64,000 nucleotides of DNA from Kryptolebias marmoratus (GCF_001649575.2 NC_051446.1:22053030-22117029), one strand, 5' to 3'; shown: positions 48,080 through 60,605, counted from the stretch's first letter. Made by a program: numbers and translations. The notes: generated by a model not told the origin, from the letters alone.

Positions 48080-48500
48080 CACGTGGTCATTCAAGGCTGA
48101 GTGATATCTCAGTCTGTTTCCATGGAGACCAACACCGGCCCTGACCTGGCGCTCATAATTAACCCTGTCTGCCTGTGTTCAGGGGCCATATACCCCCCNG
48201 TGTGTCCTGCTGGACTCGTTTCTCTCAAGATTTTAAAATTTCACCACTCTCACGTCAATCAAGAAATGAATTGTCCCAGCCGTTATTTTATTTCTGTCTT
48301 TTATTAACGACTTTGCAGCGTGCAGGTTGGAGAAGGTGCGTTTTTTGTCTCATCACGTCTCGTTGTTTTAGAACTTGTTCGCAGTCTAAAACTATTTTTA
48401 TCGCGGAACAAAAACGAACACGAACAGTTTATCTCAGCGGGGACGTCTTTACTGCGGAGAAGATTACACTCTTTAGTGTAGCAGAGAAGAAGTGACTCAC
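48080..48500. other. GC-richer intergenic block with an RFX-like site
   Basis: Contains GTTTCCATGGAGAC (48,116-48,129), a near-palindromic RFX X-box, then a GC-rich stretch with one N at 48,199. No recognisable coding potential despite a 106-codon plus-strand frame. Candidate regulatory sequence, by inference. Confidence 0.3.
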
Positions 48501-49334
48501 AGGTTCAGATTTTCACTTATTCCTTTAAAGATCATAAAAGATGGCCTCAGTTCCTCGTTTCTGAGGAATTATTGCACAGATATGTGTAAAATCTGATACA
48601 GAAATGTACAGCCGAAGTATATAAATCTCACATGTCACTAGCTGTGAAAAGATAATCTAATTTTGATTAGAGCTCTTATTAACCCAAAGAAACAATGAAA
48701 TTGGTGTTATCTAAAAGCACGATGTGCTGTTCACAGTTTTAGAGCACCTGAAAAACGATTGATTTTTCCAGGCAGGAACTTAAAACACATGCAACTCCAG
48801 TAAATCAATAGGTTAAATTAATAAAACTATGTCAAATGTTTAGTTTGGACTGTAAAAATGTGTCTTAAAATACTTCATGTAAAACAAAATTATATATTTT
48901 CAATAAAAGCTTGAATATTTCTGGGCGTATAAAAAAAAATCATATTTTTTTAGTACAATTTGTTATATCTAGTAAGTTTAAATGAAGGCAAACTTCTTCA
49001 TTTACTTTCCAATCAAGGAGCGTTTTCAATTCAAACTGAAAAATGACAAGTGCCGAGTGTTTAAACTAGTCTGCTAGTCCTACTTTTGAAGATGACCTCA
49101 CATTCAAATCCCTCTTTTCCCTTACCTCCTGAGGGTTGTTAGGGTCTTTGAGGGCCTGCTCCACATGAAAGATGTTTTGGTCACAAGTGTTTTGTTTTTT
49201 GAATTTATTTTAATGTCCATAGCAGTTAGGGGTCTTTAATTTCTTTATTTCTTTAATTTGAACACGTGCCAAAAGCTGCTGGTTGAATCCCAGTATGACT
49301 TGTTTGACTTCTCTGTTGCAGTTACATCATTCAA
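48501..49334. other. intergenic, nothing recognised
   Basis: AT-rich sequence, no supported features. Confidence 0.4.
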
Positions 49335-49348
49335 TCACTAGAGGGCAG
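49335..49348 (+). promoter_or_regulatory. CTCF-like motif upstream of rpl38
   Basis: TCACTAGAGGGCAG matches the CTCF core except the first base. It is on the plus strand, opposite to the motif at 40,321-40,336, so the two point away from each other on either side of rpl38. Confidence 0.45.
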
Positions 49349-51516
49349 TGAGTAATCGTTAATATGGAGCAGGTGGGCAGCTCATCTTTACTGCTGACGT
49401 TGGGAGCCGCTGTGTATCAAGAAATCAGTTCTCTGAGCTTCGATAAAAAATAAAAATGTAGATCTGATTGTTTCTTTGAGTTCACACCTCTTTTAGGTTT
49501 TCATACAAATACATTGGATTCTAACTGCTGTTATTTAAATATAGCCTGAACACCCCATATGACGAGGCTGCATCTAAACCTTCATAATCTATCGGGGAAT
49601 AAAACACTAGAAAAGCCTTCAAAATTCATTTTATTATTACTTTTAATTGTCACCGTATCCTTGCCTTTCTCTTCATATGAACCTCCAGCAACATGAACTT
49701 TCTCTCTGCCTACTTTTTTAAAATGTGTACTCCCAAATTACAATCTCACCTCCGAAGAGAGATGGATTGGATGAGCCTGCCTAAGGCAACTCTTAATTTA
49801 TTTACACAGCTGTGGAGCATTTGTGAATTCATTCGGCACTGAAAACTCATTTGATGTCCTTTTTTTTTTTTTTTTTACTTTTTTGATACACCTGGTATTA
49901 AAATGCTTCCCTGAAACTATAATCCTCTTTTTGTGTAATTGGAATAAAAATGTGTACCCTTCAGGCTGAGGGATGAGCGTACTTTGTAACTATGCTCCGG
50001 CTTATTAAAAAGGCATATTCAGATAAAAAAAAAAAAAAATTCTTTGCTTGGAGATACTTTTTAAAGTGTGGATGATGGAATTTCGGAGCTTCAGACCACA
50101 GACAGTGTAGGTAATGATACAGATCATTTGTGTCTGTAGGCCTGATATGAGCAACAACAGACACAACTCTGCCTGAGAGCTAATGAATAATACTTCACAG
50201 GTTCTGGTATTTATCATATTTTGATTCATTTTATGGCTGAGAATCTAAAAAAGATCACCTGGAATAGCTTATAAAGCCATTATCTTTTGATTTACTTGAA
50301 TCATTAACTCAGTGAGAAGTTTTAAATGCGCATTTATAAGCAGTGGCAGATCGAGAGATTTGTTTTGGACGGCAGCAAAGGTGGGGCAAAATCTATTGTC
50401 ACGGGAAAAGGTTTACATTTGGACTTAAATGTATGGATTCATGTTATTTCTCTATGAATTCAGAGCACAGAAATTCAACAAAATAGCTCTGTTTTTAATA
50501 AAGACTCACAATCAGCTGTTTTTGTCAAACAATTGAAATTGGTCTGAGTACTGAATTATATTATTTAACATAATTCTAAAACTTTAAATCCGCTTTTTAC
50601 CATTCATATTTACAATGCATTTGAAATTTAACATAGTCTTGCAAATAATCAAGGGGTACACCATGTATATACTATTCATTCATTCATGATTAAGTGTACA
50701 GAACAATAACACAAAGATGCCCCAAAACTCAATTTCAGGCTTTTGACCTCAAAGCACTGATTAGGTTTAGATAAGCAGTAACATCTGATGATATAACAGC
50801 ACAGATCCTCCCAACGCTGGACCTAATTATAATACCAAATGAACCGGTGCTGTAACATGAGCACCACTAAATGCGCAGAAAGCCGCTAGAACTAAAGGTT
50901 CTGTGTTTGTGGGGAAATAGCAGCTGACAGAACCAACATCAAGAATATGAGAAGAAATAGAAAGCTGAGCTAAAATAAATGAATGAAACAAGGAAAAGGG
51001 TTTGGTTGTGTTTGGGTTTTATCTGGTAATGAAACGGTTACCTGCTGCTCCTCAGGTAGAACACCAGTAGCCTTCCAGGAGCTGCTTTGATGGCAGGAAG
51101 GTCTGGAAATCATCTCTGCTGCTGAAAGCTCCAGGAGCGGTTGGCCGGTAAGACTGTTCTGAAATTCAAGAGGGGTATGTACAAATTCTAAAGGATACAG
51201 ACTGAAGTTCTGTAGAGATCTTTGACTTTCAACGGTGTACAAAATGTACAAAAATATGTTCACTAGCCTACAAATCAGGTGGCAGGATATTTCTTTTCCC
51301 TGCCACTCAGTGCCAGCCCCCAGATCCATCACTGTTTATATGGAGCTTTGATTTGACACATGCAAGAAATTATTTACTGCAGAAAACCACCTGAAATTAT
51401 GAAGGGCTTTAAAAATGTGTCTAAGTTACATTAAAAATGCTAAAGAAAGGTACCTTTAAAGTCCTCTACTCAGCATTACTCACCTTATCTCCCTGGTTAT
51501 TGAACAGATTGATTCG
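49349..51516. other. intergenic, nothing recognised
   Basis: Mostly AT-rich with T and A homopolymers near 49,861 and 50,026. The 120-codon minus-strand frame at 50,970-51,332 has no recognisable domain. Confidence 0.4.
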
Positions 51517-51770
51517 TCAACTATTGATCTCCGGTCTGGCAGCCTTATCAGAGGCAAACTTAAAGTACACCTGCGGATGAGAGGAGATTATTAGAGAGTC
51601 TACAGGTTTACCCTGACAGAATCTCAATGCGTGTGTGCTTAGACTTGTCAGAGTGGCCAGAAACTGTTGAGGAAATTTACCGTGAGCCCCTCGTTTATCA
51701 TGTTCAAAGACCTGTGCACGGCTGCAAACGGCTTGTCCGAGAAATCAACGGGCCTTTTTGTCACGACTCC
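51517..51770 (-). CDS. two unidentified exon-like segments separated by a 110-base intron
   Basis: Segment A, 51,770-51,681: acceptor tgactggcag, 30 codons reading GVVTKRPVDFSDKPFAAVHR and on to SLNMINEGLT, donor CTCACG|GTAAAT. Segment B, 51,570-51,517: acceptor ctcatccgcag, reads VYFKFASDKAARPEINS then TGA. The junction is phase 0 and keeps the frame, and the intron length is typical for teleosts. I do not recognise the protein and found no upstream exon, so this may be the C-terminus of a small gene, a decayed exon pair, or chance. Confidence 0.2.
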
Positions 51771-52555
51771 CTGCCAGTCAGGCCCGCTCAATCAGGAAAA
51801 ACCAGGACACTGAAGAGAGCAGAGAAGAGGAGGAGGAAGAGCTCACTGCACAGATCACGGCGAAGGTGCAGATTTAAAGGCTGCTCTGACAACTTCAACA
51901 GAAAAACAGCATCCTTAGCGATGGAAATTTAAGCTGAACACAGAGATACGCACGTCTTCCTGACACTTGTTGCCTTCAAGCTACTTTTGCACCAATCAGG
52001 ACGTACAGCAGGACCACAACCTTTGTGATATTTAATGCAAGTGTTACAGATGAAGTCTTGCTGAAAACCCAAGAGGCTTTTTTTTTTCTAGAAACGAGGA
52101 GTAGAAGAAGATTGAAAGTGAAGTTATAAAAGCAGAGGAAAGGTAAAGAATGAGGTGAAGTGGACCGTGTCAGAGGGACATGTTTGCTTTTGGCCTTTCA
52201 GAGTTGCCATCAAACAACTCGAATAACTTCTATTTTTTCCCACTTTGGAGTCAGTAATTTAAAAAAACGGGAGAAAGTGTGTTTCATATGGAAAAGTACA
52301 AAGGGACAAGAGCACGAAAAACAAAAATTTATATAACTTTATCATTAAACCAAAAGGAAGAAGAAAATCTGAGTTTCATCTCTACACGTTTTGTGCAAAG
52401 AAGTCACAAACATTTTAAAGACTTTCAAACTGGAAATAAGTTATTAACAATTTCATCATTGCTTCAGATTGTTATTATTTTTTTATATTTCAATGACATC
52501 AGATTGTTGATTAGATTGTTCCTGGACTTTTTTAACAGATAAATCATTCCCTGTT
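51771..52555. other. intergenic, nothing recognised
   Basis: The 101-codon plus-strand frame starting at 51,627 is Arg-rich and overlaps the minus-strand exon-like segment. No support for a plus-strand gene. Confidence 0.4.
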
Positions 52556-52557
52556 AT

Positions 52558-52835
52558 CTATTCATCCATTCATTTTCTGTCGCTTATTCGTAGTTGGGTT
52601 GAAGAAATAACGTGTAGGAGGTGAAACCCGGTCATGTCTCTCCCCAGGAAGACTCTCCAGCTCCTCCTGGGGGGATCTCAAGGCATTCAAAGGCCAGAGA
52701 AGATACATAATCCCTTCAGCGAGTTCTGGGTCTAGCCTGGGGTCTCCTGCCAGTGGGATGTGCCCAGAAAACCCTCCAAGGAGGCGCCCAGGAGGCATCC
52801 TAATCAGATGCCCAAACCAGCTCAGCTAACTCCTG
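52558..52835 (-). repeat. RTE-type LINE 3' end fragment
   Basis: The minus-strand frame reads MPPGRLLGGFSGHIP, then SPQEELESLPGERHDRVS, corresponding to the well-known fish RTE-like ORF end (PPGRLLGG..., PQEELE...GER). The low-coordinate side ends in the typical ATTCATCCATTCATTTTCTG tail. Same family as 40,580-40,970 in opposite orientation. Confidence 0.85.
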
Positions 52836-53159
52836 GTGGTTAATAATTTATCTGCGTTGGTTGCCATGTCTACTGGACACAGCTGATAATTACAGCACAT
52901 ACAGTGTTGTTGCAAAAAAGTTACGAGCCAAACTTAAAATCTTAAAACTTTTTTTTTCTCCACTGATCCCAGTGGTTTAAACGGCAAAGCTTGAATGAAA
53001 TTGATTCCATTAGGTTAATAAGTATATTCCATGTCTACATAATGTCTATATCTTACTCTCTGTTCTCATTACTAGTGGCTCATTACATCCTCTAATGGAT
53101 GTACCTTCCAGCTGTTCATTGTCACTGGTAATTAGACGATGATCTGTACCAAAAAAATG

Positions 53160-53520
53160 TTAAGATGAATTCTGGGGGCAATGGGTGGTATTAGAGAGGG
53201 AGAAGAGTCCATCTTCAAATGCCCTGATTAAGCTGTGAAATGGCTCAGGGGCACTTTGGAAAGATAGGGCTGAGAATCTATTTTCAGATACCAAAAAACA
53301 GTTCCGCAGCGCTCTTCATTTTGTGCATGAAAAATATTGCTGCTGCAGTCTATTGCTGTATGGAGGTATATTGAAATCTCTCACTTTCAACCTACACCTC
53401 TCGCGTCATTGAATTTTTATCCAATCTCTCCACCGCTATACCATTACAGTTAGATGAGATATTTATGATCTCCAAAACAAAATGGGTCAATTTATCCCTT
53501 CTGTAACTCTACCACATCAA
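53160..53520. other. candidate conserved non-coding block
   Basis: Repeat-free sequence of balanced composition between AT-rich flanks, with words such as GGGGCAATGGGTGG, CCCTGATTAAGCTG and GAAAAATATTGCTGCTGCAG. Suggestive of a vertebrate CNE; no proof in this window. Confidence 0.25.
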
Positions 53521-56104
53521 CTGCCAGTGCAGGCATGTAAACACATTTCTTTCTTGGTCAAAGTCACCAAGAAACTTCTTAAAAAGCAGCTTAGAAATGT
53601 CCCAATTTGATCCTTCAGTCACTTCAGACTCTGTAGCGTTCATAAACAGTCCTAATGACATACGGAGTAAACAAGTAGAAACAAACAATCACATTAAGTG
53701 GTTGGGACAACATCTTAGAAAAGTAAAATCTTTGCTTGTCATTCTGGACACAGTTGTAATCTCTATAAAAATGAGATATTTTTGCACAGCAGCACAGATG
53801 AGGACCAAACTCCAGATATCGATATGTGTTAAGCGTCATGTGGACAACATAATGATAAACACATTTACATCTGCTGTAAAATACCTCCCTCCCATCCTTA
53901 TCTTGTATGTTTTGAGTGATCATATCTTTTTGTTCTGTCGGGGTAAGGAGATGGGTCGGAATCTCTGGCCCTTCAAATGGTTATTTTTCAAAATATTTCA
54001 TTGCCACAACAATTATTATGATGTCTAGTGCCTTCTGATGTGTTTATGTTTGGTTTCATTTCCAAAAAATGACACTATATAAAACACTGTAAAGACAGTA
54101 AATGTTTTGGCTGGAAAAACATGCCATAAATATATTTTGATTTTTCAATTTATAATTTAAGAAGCTTCATAGAAATACAGATAGATGCTTAGGTGTTAAT
54201 TAGAAAACACAATTTAATAAAAATTGTTAAAAAGATGGCCTTGTAAATCTAATTCAATTCAGTATTTTCAATTTCTTCAACTATGTGCACCCACAAATAA
54301 ATTAGGTAATGTGTTTCAGTTTCAACAATTAAGTTTTTTCAGTTTTGTACATCTGGAGTTACCAGGTATTAAACTCTCTCTGAAATAACCTGCATGTATT
54401 TTATAACACTATAGGAGTAGTACTATGTGAAAAAAGTGCTGTGGCAGGAGACATCAATAAGAAAAATAATAAAAAGAAATAATAGTGGCCTCTGAGGGAA
54501 AATTAGATTATTCTATACTAACACATTTTACAGGTTTTAGAATAAAAAGAACAGCTCATACATCTGTTTTTTTAAAATAAGTGAATCAATTACACACTTT
54601 TTTATAAAATGAGGTCATATAACATTTATATTTTAATACTATACAAATTTTATTTTATTCCAGTGAAACCATTAATAATTGTTGTCTCAATACAAAAGTT
54701 ATCTGTCCATAAAAATCTAAGACAGTTTAATGCCCACGAGCTGTAGAGTTTAATGTGGTGTAGGGAAGCTTTGCTGTTTCCTCGAAGAATCTCAGCAGGA
54801 ACAATAATTCAGACAGAAACTAAGACAAAGAAGAAACCTAAACCTGAACATTAAACTGAACAACTTCAAAAGTTTGGTCCATATGGAGAAGTTTGGATTA
54901 ATGGGAAGAGCTGCGACATGAAATCATGGTTGGCATGAGCCGCTGAAAGGCTTGGCTGTAAGACTCTGATTGGACATCACTTGTCAGCTGGTGGCCAAGT
55001 ATTCGGGTTAATGAGTCACTGATATCCATTCAGAGCAACACAGTAGATCTGGATTTAGGAGAACTTGGACAGAATCGTTTCATCACTTGTTAATCAGACT
55101 TATTTATGAACTATTTAATACCAAAGCAGCCCTGCCGGATTTCTTTTTTTGTATGCGACACATTTTTTTTTTCTACTTGATTTAGAACAACACTAGAGGA
55201 AGTAAGGGACTGAGCTCAATCAGAACTGATCAGTCTGTTGTGTGACGAGTTTGGACAGCGTCTCTGAAAAGCAAAAATTCAAAGTCAGCTGCACAGAAAC
55301 GTGGGGCTGCAATCCAGTTTATCCATTTGAACTCACTTTCAAAAAGTTGCCTGATAAGTCATTCAGTGTATTTCCTTTGGTTGAACTTGAGAGAAGCTGC
55401 AGTTGTCAAGAAGGAAGAAGAAAAATGCAGCAAAAGGAGTAAATTTAAAACCTTTGATTATTTCTAACTTCAGCGCAGAAAGGCAAAAAGCAATTTAATT
55501 GTTATATTTGCACATGCCTTTCAACCACAAACATCCTCCTGGCAGAACCTGGTTTTAAGAGCCACTGTGCCAAATGCAAGTCTGTCAGATGAATTATGGA
55601 TGATCCCACAGGGCAAACATTGAGCCAAAAAGCTGCTAGACCTGTGGACCTTTATGTGTTGCATCTATAAAAATTCACTTCCATCTAGAACTGACATTGG
55701 GTTGTCCTTCATAGCAAGTTAGGGCTGCAGTCATCATACTGCGTTATAATTAGTGTTTCCTAACCATCTCAAAGTCTTGTTTTTCACTTTTTAAACATGT
55801 ATGCCTTTCCACTCACGGGGAACTAAATACAGGCACTTTGTCACTGTCAGTGGTGCGTTTAAGATATGCACCAGGTGTCCTTGGGCATCAGTGCTGAGAC
55901 GTATTGGCCACAATAATGTATGATGTTGGAACAAAGTCCACTAGACAAAAACAAGTGGCTGTTGAATAAGTTGCAGGAAGTTGGTCTCTGTGTGAGGGTA
56001 ACTGTACACCACAGGACTATACAACTACATGACAAGTGTCATTTTTTTTTTTTGTGTGTGTGTGTGCACAAAACAAACAAAACAACCAAAAAAGAAACCA
56101 GTTC
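53521..56104. other. intergenic, nothing recognised
   Basis: AT-rich sequence. The 143-codon plus-strand frame at 53,597-54,028 and the overlapping minus-strand frame have no recognisable features. Confidence 0.4.
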
Positions 56105-56335
56105 AGTCATCCATCCATCCATCCATCTTCCCCTTGCCTGTGGTTGGGTTGCAGGGCCAACAGGTTCAGGAGATCCCAGGGGGCAATTCAAGCAGATGCC
56201 CGAACCACCTCAACTGGCTCTTTTCAAAGCGGAGGAGCACCTAACATGCATGTTTTAGGATTATGAGAGGAAACAAAAGTACCTGGAGAAAACCCACACA
56301 TACACAAGGAGAACATGTCATGAGGTCCAATTACA
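56105..56335 (+). repeat. decayed LINE 3'-end fragment
   Basis: Starts CATCCATCCATCCATCCATC. It first has RTE-like text (AGATGCCCGAACCACCTCAA), then the AACATGCATGTTTTAGGA, GAGAAAACCCACAC and AAGGAGAACATG text of the 46,758-47,114 family, so it is probably a mosaic of two tails. Confidence 0.65.
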
Positions 56336-56339
56336 GTAA

Positions 56340-56685
56340 CTTCTCACTCACTCATTTTCTAAACCTACTTTATTCTGCAGGGTCACATAGAGGTAGTGCT
56401 TATCATCAACAGGTGAAAGGTGGGTAGATCTTGGACAGGTCAGTCCATCTAGGATGCCAACACAAAGACACACAAGATGGATAACATTCATGCCTAATGA
56501 TAAACTTAAACCACAAATAATTGTAATATGTATATTTTTGGACTCTGAGAAGAAACAGGAGGGGCTGGAGAAAACCTAGACATGCACAACACTCTGCAGA
56601 GGACCCAGCTTAGATTCAAACCTGCAACCTTTTTATTGTGAAGCCACAGTTTTTACCATCATGCAGTTGTAACCTAACCTTACTT
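56340..56685 (+). repeat. strongly decayed copy of the same LINE-tail family
   Basis: Shares the order TCACTCATTTTCTAAACC, GGGTCACATAG, CTTGGACAGGTCAGTCCATC, TTTTTGGACTCTGAGAAG, GGAGAAAACCTAGACATGCA and TTCAAACCTGCAACCTTTTT with the 46.8-kb copy, but with many substitutions. Confidence 0.65.
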
Positions 56686-56689
56686 GACC

Positions 56690-57115
56690 GAAAATGTTGG
56701 ATTCTCTGGCAGCTGTGTCTTTTTTCACCCTGCTTTTGTCACACATCAGTTATTTTCTTGTTACTGGAAGTCTGAGGAAACATCCTTGACTGGAGTGTCT
56801 TCAAGTCAGTTTTCAGTCCTTCATTGTGATACAATACATTTCTTTTCAGGCTGATTACTGAAATGATGTCACTGACTCTAAATCAGGCCTGAGTGATCAT
56901 ATCTGAATGTGTCCTGAATCTGGCATCAATGTATTTACAAGTATCATAATCAGAATTATTAGAATCTGTTTAGGATGCATGTTAGTACCAGATGTGAGTG
57001 GTCCATGAGGTTTAAAGAAACACTTAGGATTTTCTTGATTCTCTTTGTAGTCTGTACCTGGAAAAATCTCCTTTATTTTCCAGTACTGTAATAAGAGATA
57101 CAACTGAACCAGTTA
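56690..57115. other. intergenic, nothing recognised
   Basis: No supported features. Confidence 0.35.
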
Positions 57116-57119
57116 AATG

Positions 57120-57430
57120 TTTTCAGAACGGCCATGCGATTTTATAGTCTAAAGCCTCTGGCCTTTTCTCAAGCTATTAAACTATCAGGGCTAATGGTTG
57201 TGAGAAATTAGCAAATTCTCAGAGCGCAATGGGACTCACAATCAGCTGCCCCTTTGCAAACAATACCAAGGCTTTGCAAGTTAAAACATGTTTTCCACTC
57301 ATGCAAGCTGAAGCCTTGGCTGTTGGCTTGCTCATGCTTTTGATTTTACTAAATTTTCACTCATATCCACAATGACGTGAGTGAATGAGCATAGCATCTG
57401 TTAGTAAAATAATTGGTAGGCTCAAAACAC
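57120..57430. other. candidate conserved non-coding block
   Basis: Repeat-free block with dense homeodomain, forkhead and POU-like words: GGGCTAATGGTTG, CCTTTGCAAACAATACC, GGCTTTGCAAGTTAAAAC and ATGCTTTTGATTTTAC. Inference from composition and motif density. Confidence 0.25.
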
Positions 57431-57879
57431 GGGACAAAGCCCCTGATTAGTAGCAGTAGGATTAATTCCCTTATTAGTTGCTCTGCATTGGTACTACGTC
57501 ACAAAGGTTAAACATCTTCTTTTTTTGGATTTGACTCATTACAAATGACTTCCTGTTGAATTCTGTGCCTTCTTGTTGATCTGTCAGGGATGATGTAAGA
57601 GAAGTGACGAATAAACTTGAGATTGGCAAAAGAATGAACCAGCCTTGCCCCAACACAGGAACTAAAAAACAATAACCCTTTGCTTTACAAGTAAAAGATA
57701 GCAGGTATTGCAGTGAATATTGTGATTTTCAAGGTGATTAAAAAGCCATTAGTGAAATGACTCTCTGAGGAAATTCACAAGGTAGTCATTCACCACCCTG
57801 TTAGAAACCAGGAGGGACTCTAAGAAAAAAAAAAGATTGGAAAAAAATGACTGTTATTAGATGAAGATATTATATCAAA
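57431..57879. other. intergenic, nothing recognised
   Basis: No supported features. Confidence 0.35.
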
Positions 57880-58070
57880 TTGTCCATGTGAGAAAGCTCC
57901 CCCACAATCTTCCGACTATACAAGCCTAATCGCTATCATTTGGAAAGATAGGTGTTCATTTCTTCTGGCATTTTCTCATCAAATGGCAAGATCATGAGAA
58001 AGGCTCGTCCTTATTTGCCAGGGAATTTAAAGAAAGACTGAATTAAGAAATACTAATTAAGTCATAAATC
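57880..58070. other. candidate conserved non-coding block
   Basis: Complex, repeat-free sequence (CCTAATCGCTATCATTTGG, CTCATCAAATGGCAAGATCA, CGTCCTTATTTGCCAGGG) between A-rich flanks. Tentative. Confidence 0.2.
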
Positions 58071-58737
58071 TTCCTTCAGTCGTGAACTGTAACAATAAAA
58101 TGATAAGAAACAAACAAGGTGCTGGAACATTTCAGCACAAGGCTATGTTTTTTTTTATAAACAAAGATGGTTTTCAAGAAAACAAAGCATAAAAAAAACT
58201 GTCATCACAGAGTAGAAACTATTACTGAACTCTGGGATGCCATTATTTTGGTGTCATTCAAGAGTGCTCACTGAGTTGTGCACAGAGCATGCTTTTCTAA
58301 TGTATATTTGTACTCTACATTGACCACAAACCCAGCTTCCATTTCAAATTATAATAATCATGATGTAAATCTATTTCTATTCATGGCTTATTGGCTTCCA
58401 TCCTTCATTCCAAGCTCCATTATTTTTGGAAGATTGCTTCTTTGTATTTGATGATATGAGTTCACCAGCCAATTTTGTCCGCCCAATTCAACAGAGGGGT
58501 GCAAAGTTGGCCCACAAAAATCAAGTGACAGTCACTGCATTCAAATGCAGCAATGATCTTTTCTCTGAAAATCCCAACTTCCAGTTTCAGTTTTCATGTT
58601 CTACCAAAAAATGTAGATTTATTTCCTCACTTGAAATGAACTGCACTGCAATTACCCTCCAGACGCTTATGGTATGTTCAGTATTTCTATTCTTATTAGA
58701 GCATTGTATTGACTTCCATTCGGTTCCACCAAGCTAA
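58071..58737. other. intergenic, nothing recognised
   Basis: A 103-codon plus-strand frame (58,426-58,737) has no recognisable domain or supporting splice sites. Confidence 0.4.
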
Positions 58738-58905
58738 CTAAGGTAGCTTAGTGGTCAGTGCCACGTTCTGGTAATCCTGAGGCTGCAGGTTTAAGCCCAG
58801 GTTGGATCAGGAAGGCCATCCGGTAATTTGCCAAACTATTCATGCGAGTTCGCTTGCTGTGGTGACCCCTGCAGAAGGGATAGTCTTCCATTCATTTCTG
58901 TAGCT
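58738..58905 (+). repeat. tRNA-headed SINE-like element
   Basis: A perfect RNA polymerase III A-box (TAGCTTAGTGG, 58,744-58,754) is followed about 35 bases later by a diverged B-box (GGTTTAAGCCC). The body contains GGAAGGCCATCCGGTAAT and CTGTGGTGACCCCTGCAGAA plus GGG, typical of an abundant fish SINE/LINE tail. It is not a functional tRNA: the B-box is mutated and no cloverleaf closes. Confidence 0.6.
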
Positions 58906-58914
58906 TAACTCTGA

Positions 58915-59070
58915 CATTAGTCATTAACAGTACATGTCTAATGCTAACCCTGATCCTAACATGAACACAACTCAAACCTTAACCATAAACCGAACCCCTA
59001 ACCCAAGATTGTTCCTCTGTATTAGGACTGGGCTTTGGTCCTCATAAGGACTACCGGTTCTGAAAAGACT
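58915..59070 (+). repeat. degenerate CTAACC-rich repeat with GGTCCTCATAAGGAC
   Basis: Irregular CTAACCCTGATCCTAAC and AACCGAACCCCTAACCC text leads into GGCTTTGGTCCTCATAAGGA. I recall this pairing as a common teleost dispersed repeat. It is not a telomeric array; the hexamer is only loosely kept. Confidence 0.5.
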
Positions 59071-60405
59071 CAAAACAAACTCTTTATTTAATAATTATTG
59101 ATCTGATTTTATCAGTGCAAACCCATAAAACACAATGCATCTTGAATTTGTCACCAAACTGCATGTATTTACAATCCATACAAATAGTCTTCGTATTTCT
59201 CTTACAACGTGTAAACCTTTTTTCTTTCTCACCATTCCAGAAATTACTTGCATCGAGACCATTTATTTTCATGTGTATTAAAAAATGCAAATTAAAGAGC
59301 CCTCTTGAGCCTTTGGTTCAGTGTAAGGAAAAATAGAGCCACTTGGTCCTGCACACACACAGAAATAAAACGTTGTTGCTTTCCACTGATCTTCGGTTGT
59401 ATGTCTCTGTTTCTGTCACTATTGTCTGCTTGCAAACAATTCGCCTTTTGGTAAATGTTACTTTTTGAAAACCGTGAGTGACTTCAGTAAATTGTCTACA
59501 TGTTTTTTATGTTAGATGAAGGGTGATGGATGAAGTTTTTTAATGGTTTTCAGATTGTATTTTTGTCACGCTGATGTGACTGAGCTACATGAAGCAGAAA
59601 TTCATTTTTATAGTCAGGATCTGTTGTGAGGGCTTCACATTACATTATGTATTTGCTCTCTTATGTCTTGCTGGACCATGTCTAATATAAGAGCTGGAAA
59701 AATAAGCCCACCAGCTCACTTTACAATGACACTTTACACAAGTTTAGATGAAATTCTACTGTACTGAAATAACCCCTTTGAGTGCTGTAGTTATGCTAAA
59801 ACTGCGAGGAAGCTTGACTGGTGCTTGAAATTCGGACATATAACAAAATTTAATTTTAGTCTAAACCACAATAATCATAAAGCATGCAAACAGTGTTATA
59901 GGGACGGTAACAACAAGAAAATAATCTGCTGGGTTCTCAGTTCCTCACATGATGGTTCTTTGTTCATGCTTAAAGCCAACAACGTGAAACTAGACTTTGT
60001 CTTATGATTTAAATATTTTAGGGTTTGCAGAAGGGTGTAGAATTAGTTTTACATACATTTTGACATAAGCTCTTTTCAGACATCAGCTTATTTAAATGTG
60101 TATATATAATGAATGGTTTCATTGATATAGTTACAGGATTAATACAGGACTTCAGACGTTAATAAGATGGTTCCTTACTTTTTTTTTTCATATGTGCTTG
60201 TGAAAGTGATTGTTAGGCCCATGGTGCAGATAATCTGTGCAAGAGTTTACAGTAAAAGAAGTGGGCTACAGTTTTATTTTACAACATGCCTTACGGCAAA
60301 TTAAAGTACACATTATTGTGAGAAAATGTGTAAATTATAATTGATTGAACAAGCTGGAAAAAATGTATTTTTTTTCAGTGTTATTCAAAAACTGTTTTGT
60401 GAACA
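59071..60405. other. intergenic, nothing recognised
   Basis: AT-rich sequence without supported features. Confidence 0.4.
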
Positions 60406-60407
60406 TT

Positions 60408-60605
60408 TATTGCCCTCTGCATAAAAGATGGGCAATCATGTATTTGCCTGTGTCTGTATGTTCATGTGTCTTTTTGTTAGCAAAATATTCTATGGGCAGT
60501 GGTAAATTTTAATGAAACTTTAAGAAAGTAACCACTGAATGGACACCTACAACTGATTAACTTTGGAGTTAACCTGTTTCAAGATGGATTTTTTTTTTAA
60601 ATGGG
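60408..60605 (-). repeat. partial copy of the TIR-bearing dispersed repeat
   Basis: Reverse copy with TTGTTAGCAAAATATTCTAT, AATTTTAATGAAACTTTAAG, CACCTACAACTGATTAAC and TTTCAAGATGGA. The terminal TIR at the low-coordinate side is lost. Confidence 0.75.

Noticed and set aside
53597..54028. 143-codon plus-strand frame
   Set aside because: A 99-codon frame runs on the opposite strand of the same DNA. Composition looks non-coding and no splice or domain support was seen.
58738..58810. tRNA gene
   Set aside because: Only the A-box is intact. The B-box is diverged, no acceptor stem or anticodon loop folds, and the body is a dispersed repeat.
58920..59000. Interstitial telomere array
   Set aside because: CTAACC words are irregular and embedded in a known-looking dispersed repeat rather than (TTAGGG)n.
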